From Ornithinibacillus scapharcae TW25 (GTDB lineage: Bacteria > Bacillota > Bacilli > Bacillales > Amphibacillaceae): a DNA stretch of 64,000 bases. The stretch covers positions 1 to 64,000 of the forward strand of contig NZ_AEWH01000059.1 in the NCBI RefSeq assembly GCF_000190475.1. The letters run 5' to 3'. Positions 27,576 to 36,437 of this stretch are shown here, piece by piece (the stretch's first letter is position 1; the number at the start of each line of letters is the position of its first letter). The translations under genes were made by a program, and so were the position numbers. The notes under the pieces were generated by a model. It was not told the DNA's origin. It did no database searches and worked only from the letters and a program-made list of their open reading frames with translations.

Positions 27576-28384
27576 TGACAAAAAATAATTCTCTTACACA
27601 AAAGTCAATACCTCTATATCCGGCCAAGACCAAAATGCAAGTTACTATTATTTTTCTTGTTATCCTAGGATTCTATCTATTTAGTATGATCCGAACACAG
27701 GAAGATATGGTTGGTGGAATCTCCGGGGCTTTAGGAAATATGTATGTGGTAATTGAAAAGTTCTTCCCACCCAACTTTACGATTCTTTCAGCAATTTGGG
27801 ATTCAATGCTAGAAACAATTAAAATGGCTATTATTGCAACAACGATTGCAGCAATTATTACCGTTCCATTAGCAGTTCTATCTGCCCAAAATATTACAAC
27901 CTTTAAGCCATTATATTATTTAACAAGAACATTTTTAAACTTATTACGTACGATTCCAGATTTAGTACTTGCGGTAATTTTTGTAGGTCTATTCGGTGTC
28001 GGGGTATTTCCAGGTATCTTAGCATTAACTGTTTTCTCTTTAGGTATTTTAGCAAAACTAATTAGTGAGACGATTGAATCAGTGGATATGAATCCATTAG
28101 AAGCCATGCGTGCTTCTGGCGGAAACGTATTTCAGGTTATTTGGTATTCTTTAGTTCCACAGGTTGCACCACAATTTACATCTCTAGTACTGTACGTGTT
28201 TGAAATAAATGTACGTGCTTCTGTTGTATTAGGTATGGTTGGTGCTGGTGGAATTGGACTAGTTTTAAATCAACAAATTAAATTCTATAACTATCCAAAT
28301 GCCATGACCATTATCATTGTGATTTTCGTTACTGTACTGATTATCGAATACATTAGTAACAAGCTAAGGGAGGCATTGCTATAA
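27575..28384 (+). CDS. phnE: Phosphonate-type ABC transporter permease (PhnE, first copy)
   Basis: This 269-residue inner-membrane permease has about six helices and the BPD EAA-type motif EAMRASGGNVFQVIWYSLVPQ. It begins with GTG, whose G is also the last base of the phnC stop, with AGAGGA upstream. It is expected to pair with the second PhnE to form the channel. Confidence 0.92.
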   Translation: MTKNNSLTQKSIPLYPAKTKMQVTIIFLVILGFYLFSMIRTQEDMVGGISGALGNMYVVIEKFFPPNFTILSAIWDSMLETIKMAIIATTIAAIITVPLAVLSAQNITTFKPLYYLTRTFLNLLRTIPDLVLAVIFVGLFGVGVFPGILALTVFSLGILAKLISETIESVDMNPLEAMRASGGNVFQVIWYSLVPQVAPQFTSLVLYVFEINVRASVVLGMVGAGGIGLVLNQQIKFYNYPNAMTIIIVIFVTVLIIEYISNKLREALL

Positions 28385-29184
28385 TGGAAAATCTTCAATT
28401 ACCTCCAAAACCCGAAAAGTCATTGTTTAAAAAAACCAGAGCATTAATTATTTTATTATTAGTGCTAGCCTTATATGTATGGACGTTTGTAACTATCGAT
28501 ATCGATTGGGGTCGGGCTATCGAACGGTCGATTAACAACTTCCACAGAGTAATTCCGAAGTTATTTAGTCCTGACTGGGCTGCGGCCGGTGAAGTTGGAG
28601 AGGCAATGTTAGAAACAATATTTATTGCTTTTGCAGGTTCCCTGATGGCAGCCATTCTAGCTGTGCCACTTGCTTTCCTAGCAGCTCAAAATATGATGGG
28701 TGGAAAAGTTACCTCTACTATCGGTAAATGGATTCTATCTGCGATACGTGCGTTTCCAGACTTAATTCTAGCCATCTTATTCGTAGTAGCTGTTGGACCG
28801 AACGCATTTGCCGGGGTATTAGCTATCGCAATTGGTTCAACTGGTATGCTTGGAAAGATGTTCTCAGAGATCATCGAATCCATTGATATGGAAGTTGTGC
28901 AAGCGATGGAAGCGAATGGTGCTAACAAGATCCAAATCTTGTTCTATGGTGTTATTCCACAAATCACACCAGAATTCCTATCGTATGCCATTTATCGTTT
29001 TGAAGTAGATATTCGTGCATCTTCCATTTTAGGTATTGTTGGAGCTGGTGGTATCGGTACTATGATTATATTCGCGTCTAGTAACCGTAACTGGAACGAG
29101 ATGGGAATGATCTTATTCGGTATCATTATCGTAGTAACGGTTATCGACTTCGCTTCTGCAAGAATTAGACGTAAAATAGTATAA
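28384..29184 (+). CDS. phnE: Phosphonate-type ABC transporter permease (PhnE, second copy)
   Basis: This 266-residue permease is homologous to its neighbour, with the EAA-type motif QAMEANGANKIQILFYGVIPQ and a final ASSILGIVGAGGIGTMI stretch shared by both. It starts with ATG overlapping the previous stop (TAATG). Two divergent PhnE genes side by side suggest a heterodimeric channel. Confidence 0.92.
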   Translation: MENLQLPPKPEKSLFKKTRALIILLLVLALYVWTFVTIDIDWGRAIERSINNFHRVIPKLFSPDWAAAGEVGEAMLETIFIAFAGSLMAAILAVPLAFLAAQNMMGGKVTSTIGKWILSAIRAFPDLILAILFVVAVGPNAFAGVLAIAIGSTGMLGKMFSEIIESIDMEVVQAMEANGANKIQILFYGVIPQITPEFLSYAIYRFEVDIRASSILGIVGAGGIGTMIIFASSNRNWNEMGMILFGIIIVVTVIDFASARIRRKIV

Positions 29185-29196
29185 ATTTTATTATCG

Positions 29197-29236
29197 GAAA
29201 CGAGATTGAAGATGGATCATTCTTTAATTTCGTTTC
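29197..29236 (+). terminator. Hairpin after phnE2, possible partial terminator
   Basis: A 16-bp stem (GAAACGAGATTGAAGA with TCTTTAATTTCGTTTC, two G-U pairs) has an 8-base loop and is followed by TTTCGTTGG. The short T-tract would allow read-through to the phosphoesterase gene. Confidence 0.55.
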
Positions 29237-29320
29237 TTTCGTTGGTAGATAGGAAAGTATATAAATCTTTCTCGCCCGCATAAGAAAACTATCTCTTCTA
29301 AGAAAGGATGTACTACTAAT

Positions 29321-30895
29321 TTGGTGAATACAAGTACCTTAAAAATTATTTACACAAGCGATGTACATGGCAATGCCATGCCAATTACCTACGGAACAAA
29401 CAAACATAGCGATTTAGGACTAGCAAAATATGCCACAATCGTAAAAAAGATTCGTGAGCAATATGAAAATGTTCTAGTATTAGACAATGGAGATTTAATT
29501 CAAGGAACTCCCCTAATGACTCATTATGTTAAAGCTCATTCGGATAAGGAAAATCCGATGATTGGTATCATGAATCGGATTGGAATCGATGCAGGGGTGA
29601 TCGGTAATCATGAATTTAACTTTGGTAAAGAGATACTAGCCGATGCAATTAGTGAATCCACCTATCCATGGTTATCAGCTAATCTAGTCAATGAGCAAGG
29701 TGATCCTTATTTTGGAAAGCCTTATATCATGAAAACCTTACCTAATGGGGTACGTGTCGCTGTTGTTGGTGTTACAACACACTATATACCAAACTGGGAA
29801 TCTCCCGGGAATATTGAAGGAATTCACTTTAAAGATGCATTAATGACGTTGCAGTATTGGGTGGACCATATTAGAAAAGAAGAAAAACCAGATTTACTGA
29901 TTGCTTCCTATCATGGTGGTTTAGAGAGAGATATGGAAACTGGAGAACCTACAGAATCCCTAACAGGAGAGAATCAAGGTTATGCTATGTGCCTTGAGAT
30001 TGAAGGAATTGACGTCTTACTAACTGGTCATCAACACCGGGTGCTTACTGGAACAGTTAACGGTGTTTTAGTTGCACAACCAGGAAACAATGGAATCATG
30101 TACGGAGATATTGATATCCAATTCGAACAGAAAGAGAGTAAATGGGTCATAAAGGAGAAAGAAGCAGCGATATACCCCGTCGGTGATGTACCAGCCGATA
30201 AGGAGATTCTTCAGTATATGGAGGAACTCGAAAATTCCACCCAAAACTGGTTAGACCAGCCTATCGGTTATATTGATGGTGATATGAGGATTAGTGACCC
30301 TTTTCAAGCAAGAGTATCCAAGCATCCATTTGTTCAATTCATACAACAGGTACAGATGGAGGCAAGTGGAGCAAACATCTCGGTAACTGCCCTCCTAAAT
30401 AATGAAGCAAAAGGGTTTAATCAAACCATAACCATGCGAGATGTTGTATCGAACTATATTTATCCTAACACGCTTGTAGTCTTAGAACTCAGCGGCATGG
30501 ATATTAAACAGGCATTAGAAAAAACAGCCGAATATTTTGTTTTAGACGATCAAAATAACATAAGTGTTAATCCTACTTATATTACTCCTAAAGCCCAACA
30601 TTATAATTACGATATGTGGGAAGGTATCAATTATACCATCGATGTAGCAAAACCTATAGGGGAACGGATAATGCATGTCTCCTTCCAAGGAGAAGCATTA
30701 AACGATCATGAAACGTACCATGTCGTCATGAACAATTACCGTGCAACAGGTGGAGGCAATTATCATATGTTTCGAAATAAACCTGTCGTAAAAGAGATTC
30801 AAAAAGATATGGTTGAATTAATTCATGCTTATTTTGAAAAGCATAAGACCGTCAAGGCTGAAGTTATTCCAAACTTCCATATTAGAGGAGTATGA
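29321..30895 (+). CDS. 5'-nucleotidase/2',3'-cyclic phosphodiesterase family metallophosphoesterase, no signal peptide
   Basis: This 524-residue protein has an N-terminal dinuclear metallophosphatase domain with IYTSDVHGNAMP, LDNGDLIQGTPL, GNHEFNFG, ASYHGG and LLTGHQHR. A C-terminal 5'-nucleotidase domain (about 335-515) binds the substrate. Unlike most relatives it lacks a signal peptide, lipobox or anchor, so it should be cytoplasmic. The TTG start has AAAGGATG ten bases before it. It lies 136 bases after phnE2 on the same strand, so a role in releasing phosphate from imported compounds is plausible but inferred. Confidence 0.85.
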   Translation: MVNTSTLKIIYTSDVHGNAMPITYGTNKHSDLGLAKYATIVKKIREQYENVLVLDNGDLIQGTPLMTHYVKAHSDKENPMIGIMNRIGIDAGVIGNHEFNFGKEILADAISESTYPWLSANLVNEQGDPYFGKPYIMKTLPNGVRVAVVGVTTHYIPNWESPGNIEGIHFKDALMTLQYWVDHIRKEEKPDLLIASYHGGLERDMETGEPTESLTGENQGYAMCLEIEGIDVLLTGHQHRVLTGTVNGVLVAQPGNNGIMYGDIDIQFEQKESKWVIKEKEAAIYPVGDVPADKEILQYMEELENSTQNWLDQPIGYIDGDMRISDPFQARVSKHPFVQFIQQVQMEASGANISVTALLNNEAKGFNQTITMRDVVSNYIYPNTLVVLELSGMDIKQALEKTAEYFVLDDQNNISVNPTYITPKAQHYNYDMWEGINYTIDVAKPIGERIMHVSFQGEALNDHETYHVVMNNYRATGGGNYHMFRNKPVVKEIQKDMVELIHAYFEKHKTVKAEVIPNFHIRGV

Positions 30896-30897
30896 CA

Positions 30898-30931
30898 GAA
30901 AGGAGCTACCACTTATATGGTAGCTCCTTTC
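30898..30931. terminator. Bidirectional terminator between the phosphoesterase and PepSY genes
   Basis: A perfect 14-bp stem GAAAGGAGCTACCA with its complement encloses a 6-base loop and lies between convergent genes. Confidence 0.9.
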
Positions 30932-30942
30932 TCTATTCCATA

Positions 30943-31731
30943 TTAATCGTCATCATTGTCATCGTCTTGGTCATCATCATAATCGTCATCGTCATCGTCA
31001 TCGTCATCATCATTATTTATAGGATTGTTAGTGGACGGTTTATTGGTTGCTGGCTTTTCTGTATTCGTGTTCGTTTTCGGCTTTGAGATATCACTATCAA
31101 TGGAGATGGAAATGATTTCACCAGTATAAGCATCGATATCCAACTCAGCCTCTCCTGTTGAGCTCTTAATCTCGATTTCATAAATATATCGGTCATCATC
31201 TTCATCAAGCTCTAATTCTTTAATTTTTCCATCAAATTCAGCAAGTGCAATTTTCTTGGCTTCTTCAGTACTTATTACAACCCGTGATCTGCTGTTATTA
31301 CTATTTGTTTGTTTAGTGTTATTTTCTTGTTCTTTCTTTGAATCATCTGTAGTTGTAGAATCGTCTTTAATACTCTCACTAGACTTTTCTTGTTCTTTTT
31401 CTTTAATAGCTAAATCAGTTGTATCTTGTTTTGCTTTATATGTTTTCTTTTCCTCTAACCTTAATATTTCTCCGGTATTACCATCTAGTTCAATTTCATA
31501 TTCCGTACCACCGTTTTCTACTTCTACCTCATAAATCACTTTATTAAATCCCTTATCAATGTCAATCTCCGTTATCGTTCCTGGATATTGTGCACTAACA
31601 AGTTCTTTTATCTCATCCCTATTTAACTTCGGTTCTGCTTGCGCTGCATTTGATTGATAAATTCCCAAGCCTAAAACAGATGCAATTGCTACACTGGATA
31701 CTGTAATTAACACTTTTTTATTCATTTTCAT
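30943..31731 (-). CDS. Secreted two-PepSY-domain protein with poly-Asp tail (YkoI-like)
   Basis: This 262-residue protein has a signal peptide (KKVLITVSSVAIASVLGLGI) probably cut after SNAAQA. Two PepSY domains (about 40-90 and 155-210; DGNTGEILRLEE and DAYTGEIISIS) are joined by a Lys/Glu/Ser/Thr-rich linker. The last 25 residues are almost all Asp. It follows ykoGH-like genes as ykoI does in B. subtilis, but that protein, as I recall, is shorter and lacks the tail. PepSY domains are thought to modulate proteases; an acidic tail could bind cations. Start follows GGAGG. Confidence 0.8.
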   Translation of the reverse strand: MKMNKKVLITVSSVAIASVLGLGIYQSNAAQAEPKLNRDEIKELVSAQYPGTITEIDIDKGFNKVIYEVEVENGGTEYEIELDGNTGEILRLEEKKTYKAKQDTTDLAIKEKEQEKSSESIKDDSTTTDDSKKEQENNTKQTNSNNSRSRVVISTEEAKKIALAEFDGKIKELELDEDDDRYIYEIEIKSSTGEAELDIDAYTGEIISISIDSDISKPKTNTNTEKPATNKPSTNNPINNDDDDDDDDDDYDDDQDDDNDDD

Positions 31732-31830
31732 GTTTTATTTCCTCCTCGTTCTTGTTGTCTTTATCATATACCCCAAGAATGAAAGCACTGTGAGAGAAAG
31801 ATTAGAATTTGATGAGAAAAGAAATAGAAT

Positions 31831-33171
31831 CTAATCATATATTGGTAATCTTACAGTAAAGGTCGATCCCTCACCAAGTTTACTCTCCACAGTAATTGTT
31901 CCCCCGTGAATATTTACAATCGTCTTTGCGATAGCTAGACCAAGTCCAGTTCCTCCTGTATTTCTACTCCGTGCCTTATCCATTCGATAAAACCTCTCAA
32001 AAACGCGATCCTGCTCTTCGTCAGGTATACCTGCTCCATGATCTGCAACCGATATTGCAACCTGTTCATCGACACGCTTAATTGACACTTTTACTTTATC
32101 ATCACTATATTTCAGTGCATTATCGATGAGAATATAAAATACTTGCTTTAACTGGTCTTGATTACCATGTACTTGAAGTTGCTTCTCTTCATCTAAAAAC
32201 TCAATTTCACGTCCATACGCACCTTTAAAAACTTCTACAGTCTCTCCTAATAACTCATTTAGCACTATTCGCTCAGCACTATGAATTTCCTTATTTTTAG
32301 CTAATGCTAACATCTGTTCTACCAACTTCTGCATACGATTTGCCTCTGAAGTAATCGCTTCTAGTGATTCTTCTATTAATTCTGGATTTTCTTTTCCCCT
32401 TCGCTCTAATAGCTGGGCATAGCTTTTGATAATAGAAATTGGTGTTTTAAGTTCATGAGATGCATCAGAAACAAAGATTTCCTGCATTTCATAGTTTTCC
32501 TTTAATGAATCAATCATCTCGTTAAAGGTTTTTTCCATTTCATAAAGTTCATCCTTTGAACGATTGTTTAACTCAATCTTTTGCCATTTTGTAAATTTCA
32601 TATTTTCTCTCATCGTACTTATGAGCGTTTTTATTGGCCTCAGAAGAAATCTAGCTAGTATATTTCCTGCAATAATAATTGGGATAATAATAATAATCGA
32701 AGCTACGATTAATACATAGAATAGATTTCTCATATTCTCTTCCAAGCCCACTAATTGCTTGGATATTTGAAGAGTGACAATCTCACCAGTACTCCAAATC
32801 AATGGCCTTGATACAGTTGCGAAACGATCACCTTGATAAGTTATTACCTGTCGTATTTCCTTATTAGAATATTTTCCAGGAAAATTTAGATAATCTATAC
32901 CAGGCTTCGAAGATACTAAAGGATCCCCATTTTCAGGAAAGACCCGAATCATTCCATCTGGGGGTAGGAATGCCTCCAATAGTTCTTTAGCAGGTATTTC
33001 CTGATTTTTATTCATCGTTTGGATTATTGTCGTAGTTTGTTCCGTTAACTCGTTTAACTCACTATCGACGGAATTCCGATAAAACAGCAAATAAATAGAA
33101 GCGTTGATAAGTAAAACAAGCAAAAGCATAAATAAACTAGTAAATAACTGTATTTTGGTCCGTAATTTCAT
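31831..33171 (-). CDS. ykoH: Sensor histidine kinase (YkoH-like)
   Basis: This 446-residue membrane kinase has TM1 (about 9-30), an extracytoplasmic sensor (about 31-155), TM2 (about 156-178) and a HAMP domain. The phospho-acceptor motif is DASHELKTPIS, with N-box LIDNALKYS, G1 VADHGAGIP and G2 GTGLGLAI. It lies one base downstream of its response regulator. Upstream-regulator-kinase-PepSY order matches B. subtilis ykoGHI. The stimulus is unknown. Confidence 0.88.
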   Translation of the reverse strand: MKLRTKIQLFTSLFMLLLVLLINASIYLLFYRNSVDSELNELTEQTTTIIQTMNKNQEIPAKELLEAFLPPDGMIRVFPENGDPLVSSKPGIDYLNFPGKYSNKEIRQVITYQGDRFATVSRPLIWSTGEIVTLQISKQLVGLEENMRNLFYVLIVASIIIIIPIIIAGNILARFLLRPIKTLISTMRENMKFTKWQKIELNNRSKDELYEMEKTFNEMIDSLKENYEMQEIFVSDASHELKTPISIIKSYAQLLERRGKENPELIEESLEAITSEANRMQKLVEQMLALAKNKEIHSAERIVLNELLGETVEVFKGAYGREIEFLDEEKQLQVHGNQDQLKQVFYILIDNALKYSDDKVKVSIKRVDEQVAISVADHGAGIPDEEQDRVFERFYRMDKARSRNTGGTGLGLAIAKTIVNIHGGTITVESKLGEGSTFTVRLPIYD

Positions 33172-33172
33172 A

Positions 33173-33859
33173 TTACTGTTCCTTTATGGAATAGCCAACA
33201 CCTCGTACTGTCTGAATGTAGGCAGTTGGATATCCCTTATCAATTTTCTGACGCAAATATCGCACATAAACATCTACTACATTCGTCTCCCCATAATAAT
33301 CATAGCCCCAAACCTGTTCAATTAGCTGATCACGTGTCAGGACAATATTCTTATTCTTCAAGAGACAAACAAGTAAATCGAATTCCCTTGGTGTTAATTC
33401 AACCCTTTTTCCATCCCGATATACTTCATGCGCACCTAAATCCACTGATAAATCCCCTACAGAAAGTATATCCTTTTTTACTTTTCGTTCTACTGGTTTT
33501 CTTAAATGTACACGAACTCGTGCAAGCAGCTCCTCGATTTGAAAGGGCTTCGTAACATAGTCGTTGGCCCCAATATCAAGTCCACTTACTTTATCATGAA
33601 CGGCATCTCTTGCTGTAAGCAGTATAATCGGTGTACTTTCATCTGTACGTCTAATCCTTCTTAGTACTTCTAATCCACTAAGCTCTGGAATCATAATATC
33701 AAGTAACACGAGATCCCATTCCTTCTCTTCAATTAAACGGAGAGCATCCTTTCCGTTATCAGCAATATGAGTACGATAATTTTCATACTCTAGTTCTAAT
33801 TGTAAGACCCTACTTAGTTTTTCTTCATCTTCTACAATTAAGATGATTGGCTGTTCCAT
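33173..33859 (-). CDS. ykoG: OmpR-family response regulator (YkoG-like)
   Basis: This regulator has a receiver domain (ILIVEDEEK acidic pocket, phospho-acceptor in LVLLDIMIPELSG, Lys in YVTKPFQIEELLAR) and a C-terminal winged helix (LTPREFDLL...VWGYDYYGETNVVDVYVRYLR). With the ATG at 33859 it has 228 residues, the length I recall for YkoG. A GTG four codons upstream (33871, after AAGGAATC) is also possible. The 140 bases upstream hold the promoter region. Confidence 0.9.
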   Translation of the reverse strand: MEQPIILIVEDEEKLSRVLQLELEYENYRTHIADNGKDALRLIEEKEWDLVLLDIMIPELSGLEVLRRIRRTDESTPIILLTARDAVHDKVSGLDIGANDYVTKPFQIEELLARVRVHLRKPVERKVKKDILSVGDLSVDLGAHEVYRDGKRVELTPREFDLLVCLLKNKNIVLTRDQLIEQVWGYDYYGETNVVDVYVRYLRQKIDKGYPTAYIQTVRGVGYSIKEQ

Positions 33860-34028
33860 TTTTTCACCCACTTATGATTCCTTTTTCATTTACTATATCA
33901 AAGAAATATTAAAAATTGATGAGAAATAAAGATGAAATAATTGCTTTTCAAGTGAATTAGATAAATAATGAAAACAATATATTTTAATATTATTTTTATG
34001 GTACTTTTTAGTCATGGGAGGTATTGAC

Positions 34029-34676
34029 ATGCTTGCACTCGATCATATAGTTATTGCCGGAAAGAATGCGGAAGAAGATAGCATTTCTTATAATAAGCGA
34101 TTTGCCGTAAAAGCTGTCAAAGGAGGAGAGCATGCGGATTGGGGAACCTATAATTACCTCGCGTATTTTTCAAATCAAGCTTATATCGAATGGCTCGGTG
34201 TTCAACACCATGAAATAGCGAGAAAAAGCGACAACCCTCTCATTAAACATCTTGTATACATGCTCGAACATGAGAAAACCGGCCCTTTTCAATTTGCGCT
34301 CCGTACAGATCAAATGGATGATTATATCGAACACTTTCATCATAATAATATTCCATATGACGGTCCTTTTTCTGGTGAAAGAATGAAACCAGACGGCACA
34401 TTATTATCCTGGAGAATGCTTTTTCCCAAGTATGAGATAGGGAAAGAAATCTTGCCATTTCTCATTGAATGGAATAATCCTCTTGGTGGTCCATTTATAC
34501 AAAGCCTTGCTAATCCACGATTAATATCCAAAGTGAATATTGGTGGAGTAGAAAAAGCTAGATTTATGAAAATTTACCAGCTAAAAAACAAGAAGATCTT
34601 AACGAATCATTTTACATTACAAAACACCAAGTTAGTGTTTCAAAACAATACTAATCTTTCCTTTGACTTAACTTAG
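34029..34676 (+). CDS. Glyoxalase-like (VOC superfamily) domain protein
   Basis: This 215-residue cytoplasmic protein begins LDHIVIAGKNAEED, typical of the Glyoxalase_3 family, with HADWGTYNYLAYF and YIEWLGV following. No enzyme activity can be assigned; VOC members often bind a divalent metal and act as dioxygenases, lyases or resistance proteins. The start at 34029 follows GGGAGG; an in-frame upstream start lacks a site. It is a single gene ending in a strong terminator. Confidence 0.8.
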   Translation: MLALDHIVIAGKNAEEDSISYNKRFAVKAVKGGEHADWGTYNYLAYFSNQAYIEWLGVQHHEIARKSDNPLIKHLVYMLEHEKTGPFQFALRTDQMDDYIEHFHHNNIPYDGPFSGERMKPDGTLLSWRMLFPKYEIGKEILPFLIEWNNPLGGPFIQSLANPRLISKVNIGGVEKARFMKIYQLKNKKILTNHFTLQNTKLVFQNNTNLSFDLT

Positions 34677-34693
34677 AGTAAGGAAAGGTATAT

Positions 34694-34740
34694 AAAAATC
34701 CGAACTATATCAATCGCTGATGATAATAGTTCGGATTTTT
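34694..34740. terminator. Bidirectional terminator between VOC gene and thioredoxin gene
   Basis: A perfect 15-bp stem AAAAATCCGAACTAT with its complement flanks a 17-base loop and lies between convergent genes. Confidence 0.9.
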
Positions 34741-34753
34741 GATTCATTAACCC

Positions 34754-35074
34754 TTATCCTAATTGTTGATGTAAAAACTCTGTTACGGATTCCGGAGTCT
34801 TTGTATAGGCACTATGTTGATGAGCTAGCTTTTCTCCGTTTTGAAAAATAAGTACACTTGGAATTCCCATAACTTCATACTTTTCAGCAATGCCTTTTAA
34901 CTCGTCCGTATTCACTTCATACCATTCATAGTTCTTAAATTCTTCTAGTATTCCATCAATAAACATATCCATTCGTTTACAGTCTGGACACCAATCCGCA
35001 AAGAACTTTATAATTACTGGCTTTTCACTTTGAATTACCTCATTAAACTTTTCCATTGATTGTATATATTCCAT
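34754..35074 (-). CDS. ydbP: Thioredoxin-like protein, YdbP family
   Basis: This 106-residue single-domain thioredoxin fold has active site Cys29-Pro-Asp-Cys32 (FFADWCPDCKRM) and the cis-proline in MGIPSVL. The CPDC dipeptide replaces the classical GP and is that of YdbP. It is probably a cytoplasmic disulfide reductase; the partner is unknown. Start follows AAAGGAGAG. The 60-base gap to the next gene contains only an imperfect palindrome CAAACGTTTG. Confidence 0.88.
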   Translation of the reverse strand: MEYIQSMEKFNEVIQSEKPVIIKFFADWCPDCKRMDMFIDGILEEFKNYEWYEVNTDELKGIAEKYEVMGIPSVLIFQNGEKLAHQHSAYTKTPESVTEFLHQQLG

Positions 35075-35135
35075 CGATATCTCTCCTTTACACCACTATT
35101 GTACGCATTAAACAAACGTTTGTCTTATAGTTTGC

Positions 35136-35951
35136 TTATTGTTTATACTCTACTCTCCCCAATATATAAGCTACAAAAATTCCTACTGCAAAAGCCACTA
35201 CACTTATCATCCAAAGATTACTCGTTTCAGGCCAGCCAGGAAAAATAACAAAAATAGATCCCAACACTAATCCGATAATAAGAGAAAATGTCATATTTCG
35301 ATAGTTTTGCAAAAAGTAGTTAATAATTTTACTCATTGTTATTATCCCAAGAAATATTCCAATGCCAACTACAGCAATAATATCTAGCTGTAAATTACTA
35401 ATCGCACTGATGACTGTTGCATATACACCTATGACAAGTAATATAAACGAACCACTAATACCAGGGAGTATCATTGCCGCACTTGCAATAAATCCAGAGA
35501 AAAACAATATTACGTATGTGGAAAAGGTAACTTCCTCTATTACGACATTTTCACTTTCATGAAGAAACATCATAGATGCAACTATTATCGCACCTATAAT
35601 TAAAACAATATAATGCTTTGTTTGGAAGTTAATCCTTGCCTCTGCTTGATTAAAAAGATAAGGAAGTATCCCAACAATTAAGCCTAAGAAAAAGAATTGA
35701 GTTGGCCCTGGGTAATGCTCAAATAACCACTCAATCAGCCTACTTAACAGAAGGATTGCTAATCCTACACCTAATCCGAGTGGAATTAAAAATGCTAAAT
35801 GCTTTTTCCAATCTTTACTAAATATCCCATTGATGGCAGCAATAAGTCGATCGTATATCCCTAATAATACCGCAATCGTCCCACCACTCACACCTGGTAT
35901 TACGTCACTCGCGCCCATGATCAGGCCACGATAAATATTTTTCCATTCCAT
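35136..35951 (-). CDS. DUF368 membrane protein, PopT-type undecaprenyl-phosphate flippase
   Basis: This 271-residue polytopic protein has about eight helices and the duplicated family motif ASDVIPGVSGGTIAVLLGIYDRL (N-terminal copy) and SAAMILPGISGSFILLVIGVY (C-terminal copy). DUF368 proteins of the PopT type recycle the lipid carrier C55-phosphate across the membrane and matter most at alkaline pH. The start at 35951 follows AAAGGAG; 33 upstream codons in frame are not supported. It is divergent from the padR operon. Confidence 0.88.
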   Translation of the reverse strand: MEWKNIYRGLIMGASDVIPGVSGGTIAVLLGIYDRLIAAINGIFSKDWKKHLAFLIPLGLGVGLAILLLSRLIEWLFEHYPGPTQFFFLGLIVGILPYLFNQAEARINFQTKHYIVLIIGAIIVASMMFLHESENVVIEEVTFSTYVILFFSGFIASAAMILPGISGSFILLVIGVYATVISAISNLQLDIIAVVGIGIFLGIITMSKIINYFLQNYRNMTFSLIIGLVLGSIFVIFPGWPETSNLWMISVVAFAVGIFVAYILGRVEYKQ

Positions 35952-35999
35952 TACTTTTTCTCCTTTATACAGACCTATCTTTATCTTACCAAAATTTAG

Positions 36000-36085
36000 T
36001 TGCATTTTATAGAAAAATCGTATAATTAAGGTAGCTACTTTGCATCGCAAGGTAGCCTATCGTAAGTATCTTGTTATACAAGGTA
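36000..36085 (+). promoter_or_regulatory. padR promoter with two tandem operator-like palindromes
   Basis: A -35 TTGCAT (36000-36005) and -10 TATAAT (36021-36026) lie before two 19-bp imperfect palindromes: TACTTTGCATCGCAAGGTA (36036-36054) and TATCTTGTTATACAAGGTA (36067-36085). They start 31 bases apart, three helical turns, and the second ends just before the ribosome binding site. Autorepression by the PadR protein encoded next is the natural inference. The -35/-10 spacing is a short 15. Confidence 0.65.
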
Positions 36086-36095
36086 GGTGTTTGAC

Positions 36096-36437
36096 ATGTC
36101 GTTAAGAAGCCAGCTGTTAAAAGGAGTACTGGAAGGGTGTATTCTATCCATCATTGACCAACAACCAACCTATGGGTACGAACTTTCCATACGATTACAG
36201 GAGTTTGGATTATCGGATGTAAGTGAAGGTTCCATCTATCCACTGTTGTTAAGACTGCAAAAGGAAAAGTTAATTGAAGGTACGATGCAAAAATCAGAAT
36301 TAGGCCCAAAGCGAAAATATTATCATCTAACAGCACATGGTAAAGAATCTTTAAAAGAGTTTATGATTCAATGGGAAAACATTAAACGGCCCGTTGAAAA
36401 AATCTTACAAAAAGGGGGAGAAACAAATGAACTCTAA
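36096..36437 (+). CDS. PadR-family transcriptional regulator
   Basis: This 113-residue winged-helix regulator has the PadR pattern LLKGVLEGCILSIIDQQPTYGYELSIRL, GSIYPLLLRLQKEKLI and GPKRKYYHLTAHGKE. A short C-terminal helix is for dimerisation (PadR subfamily s1-like). The ATG at 36096 has AGGTAGG eight bases before it. It overlaps the next gene by 11 bases, so the membrane partner is its likely target. The ligand is unknown. Confidence 0.9.
   Translation: MSLRSQLLKGVLEGCILSIIDQQPTYGYELSIRLQEFGLSDVSEGSIYPLLLRLQKEKLIEGTMQKSELGPKRKYYHLTAHGKESLKEFMIQWENIKRPVEKILQKGGETNEL

Noticed and set aside
30940-31020. Poly-Asp tract as a low-complexity assembly artefact
   Set aside because: The repeat is mixed GAT/GAC, includes a Tyr and Gln, keeps frame and ends in a proper stop before a strong terminator.
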